Shown here piece after piece: positions 63,195 to 64,000 of a stretch of DNA of 64,000 nt (position 1 is its first letter; each line of letters opens with the position of its first letter). The notes under the pieces were generated by a model. The model was not told where the DNA came from. It saw only the letters and a program-made list of their open reading frames with translations, and did not search any database. Where the stretch lies: contig CAZFWJ010000007.1 in assembly GCA_964522505.1 (NCBI GenBank), positions 17,794 to 81,793 on the forward strand, read 5' to 3'. Both the position numbers and the translations under genes were made by a program. The DNA is from GYS-P2D sp964522505. Its GTDB lineage: Bacteria; Bacteroidota; Bacteroidia; Chitinophagales; Saprospiraceae.

Positions 63195-64000
63195 CTAAAA
63201 AATCTGGAGCCAATAGGAACCACCATGCTTCTCTCCTGACGAGATGCCAGGTAGGGTCCAAAGTGACGATAACTGTTGTTGATAAGTGTCTTCCTGTGAT
63301 ACGTAGTACACAGGCATTATGGTCTTGTACCGATCAGGATTGGATAGGATCGATATCATTAAGCTATATTGTTCTGAATAGTAGCGATCGCACATGAACT
63401 GTGGATAATCATAAGGAATGTAGATATCATGAATATGTATGATCACTCCGGCCTTAAGGCGATGTAATATCTCAGTAAATACCACCATGGCATCTGAATT
63501 GGGCAGTACGCGATGAGAATTATCTATGAATAAAATATCTCCTTCCGACAGCGTATCGCATATCTCATCGATGTCGCATTCCTCGAGCCCTTTTCTTATA
63601 ATTCGATCAGACACATTGTCTATTGTTGCTCGAGGATGAGGATCTATTGATGTGATGTTCGTAGAGATATCATGATCCATCACTGCAGCCTTGATCACTT
63701 TTGTGCTATTACCTGAACCGACTTCGATGATTTTGTTTGGCTTGAGTTTTACAACTATACTGTATAACATCATCATATCTAGAGCCGAGAAGTAGCCATT
63801 CTCCCACTGCGGTTGAGTTGTGTCCTGCTCACTTGATGCGCTTTGCCAAGACCTGAATTGATCGATGTGGGCGACCATCTCCGCAATGATCTCTGAGTAG
63901 ACCTGTTTGTTTCGAGTTATTATCTTTTTTAATTCAGGGTGACCTCCGTTCTGAGTGGTATAACGAGGTTTAGCGTCGACAGGATAGTCTAAATGAATCG
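63195..64000 (-). CDS. Class I SAM-dependent methyltransferase, 5' truncated by window end
   Basis: The first ATG inside the window is at 63878, but the frame stays open to position 64000 with protein-like sequence (LDYPVDAKPRYTTQNGGHPELKK), so the gene starts outside. The SAM-binding motif is IIEVGSGNSTKVIKAAV, followed by ITSIDPHPRA and GDILFIDNSHR, as in Methyltransf_24-type enzymes. IHIHDIYIPYDYP may bind metal or acceptor. Substrate unknown; such genes often modify sugars. It converges with the protease gene (5-bp gap). Confidence 0.88.
   Translation of the reverse strand, partial: IHLDYPVDAKPRYTTQNGGHPELKKIITRNKQVYSEIIAEMVAHIDQFRSWQSASSEQDTTQPQWENGYFSALDMMMLYSIVVKLKPNKIIEVGSGNSTKVIKAAVMDHDISTNITSIDPHPRATIDNVSDRIIRKGLEECDIDEICDTLSEGDILFIDNSHRVLPNSDAMVVFTEILHRLKAGVIIHIHDIYIPYDYPQFMCDRYYSEQYSLMISILSNPDRYKTIMPVYYVSQEDTYQQQLSSLWTLPGISSGEKHGGSYWLQIF

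Noticed and set aside
1..64000. Search for CRISPR arrays, IS elements, tRNA and rRNA genes
   Set aside because: No regularly spaced repeats, transposase motifs, tRNA T-loop/anticodon patterns or rRNA-like segments were recognised by eye.

Overview
This window comes from a member of the Bacteroidota, probably Saprospiraceae-like. Supporting signs are two large secreted proteins with type IX secretion C-terminal domains (gliding-motility type and Por-type), lineage-typical genes (a DUF5606 protein, a GH3-family protein, a very large DUF2723 membrane protein), start codons without Shine-Dalgarno sequences, and promoter-like -7 boxes of the TAnnTTTG / TATCTTTR type. It is an ordinary chromosomal segment: no IS element, CRISPR array, rRNA or tRNA gene was recognised.

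Layout. 1-5.7 kb: aspS, a secreted thioredoxin-fold gene sitting between two copies of the aspS 3' end, then a histidine kinase/response regulator pair. 5.8-20.2 kb: an EGF-like lipoprotein, an M28 peptidase, rpiB, a DUF2723 glycosyltransferase-like protein, a pseudouridine synthase, a GT2 polyprenyl-phosphate glycosyltransferase with a PMT-like partner, thiL, trmB, an inositol-monophosphatase-family gene, a MacB-type permease and an M23 peptidase. 20.2-29.6 kb: queG, uvrD/pcrA, a small winged-helix regulon with two membrane proteins, atpDC and scpA. 29.6-36.6 kb: an RsmI-like methyltransferase, a GH3 protein, an EEP-family enzyme and a two-gene AAA-ATPase/subtilase unit that looks accessory. 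36.9-40.5 kb: recO, DUF5606, a TonB-like protein and comM. 40.6-46.5 kb: a sulfur assimilation operon (sulfite reductase, siroheme synthesis, APS/PAPS reductase, ferredoxin reductase, ferredoxin). 46.6-64 kb: an OmpA-like protein, aroA, an OsmC-like protein, phoH, a SAM hydrolase-like protein, aroB, two tandem class A penicillin-binding proteins, two T9SS cargo proteins, and a methyltransferase that runs off the end.

The most notable system lies between comM and the sulfite reductase gene, in a stretch that looks empty of genes. It holds two consecutive short open frames with five and seven uninterrupted cysteine codons. Each is followed by a strong intrinsic terminator, and for the second a perfect 9-bp antiterminator pairing is visible that overlaps the terminator's 5' arm. 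The layout reads as two cysteine-sensing ribosome-mediated attenuators in series controlling the sulfur operon: low charged tRNA-Cys would stall the ribosome and let transcription continue.

Other points of interest are a 72-bp perfect direct repeat of the aspS 3' end flanking the thioredoxin gene (an insertion-type scar), a shared 25-bp operator-like motif in front of the two membrane genes linked to the winged-helix regulator, a phoH gene whose family-typical N-terminus lies upstream of any ATG/GTG/TTG, and a probable gene remnant next to the AAA/subtilase unit.
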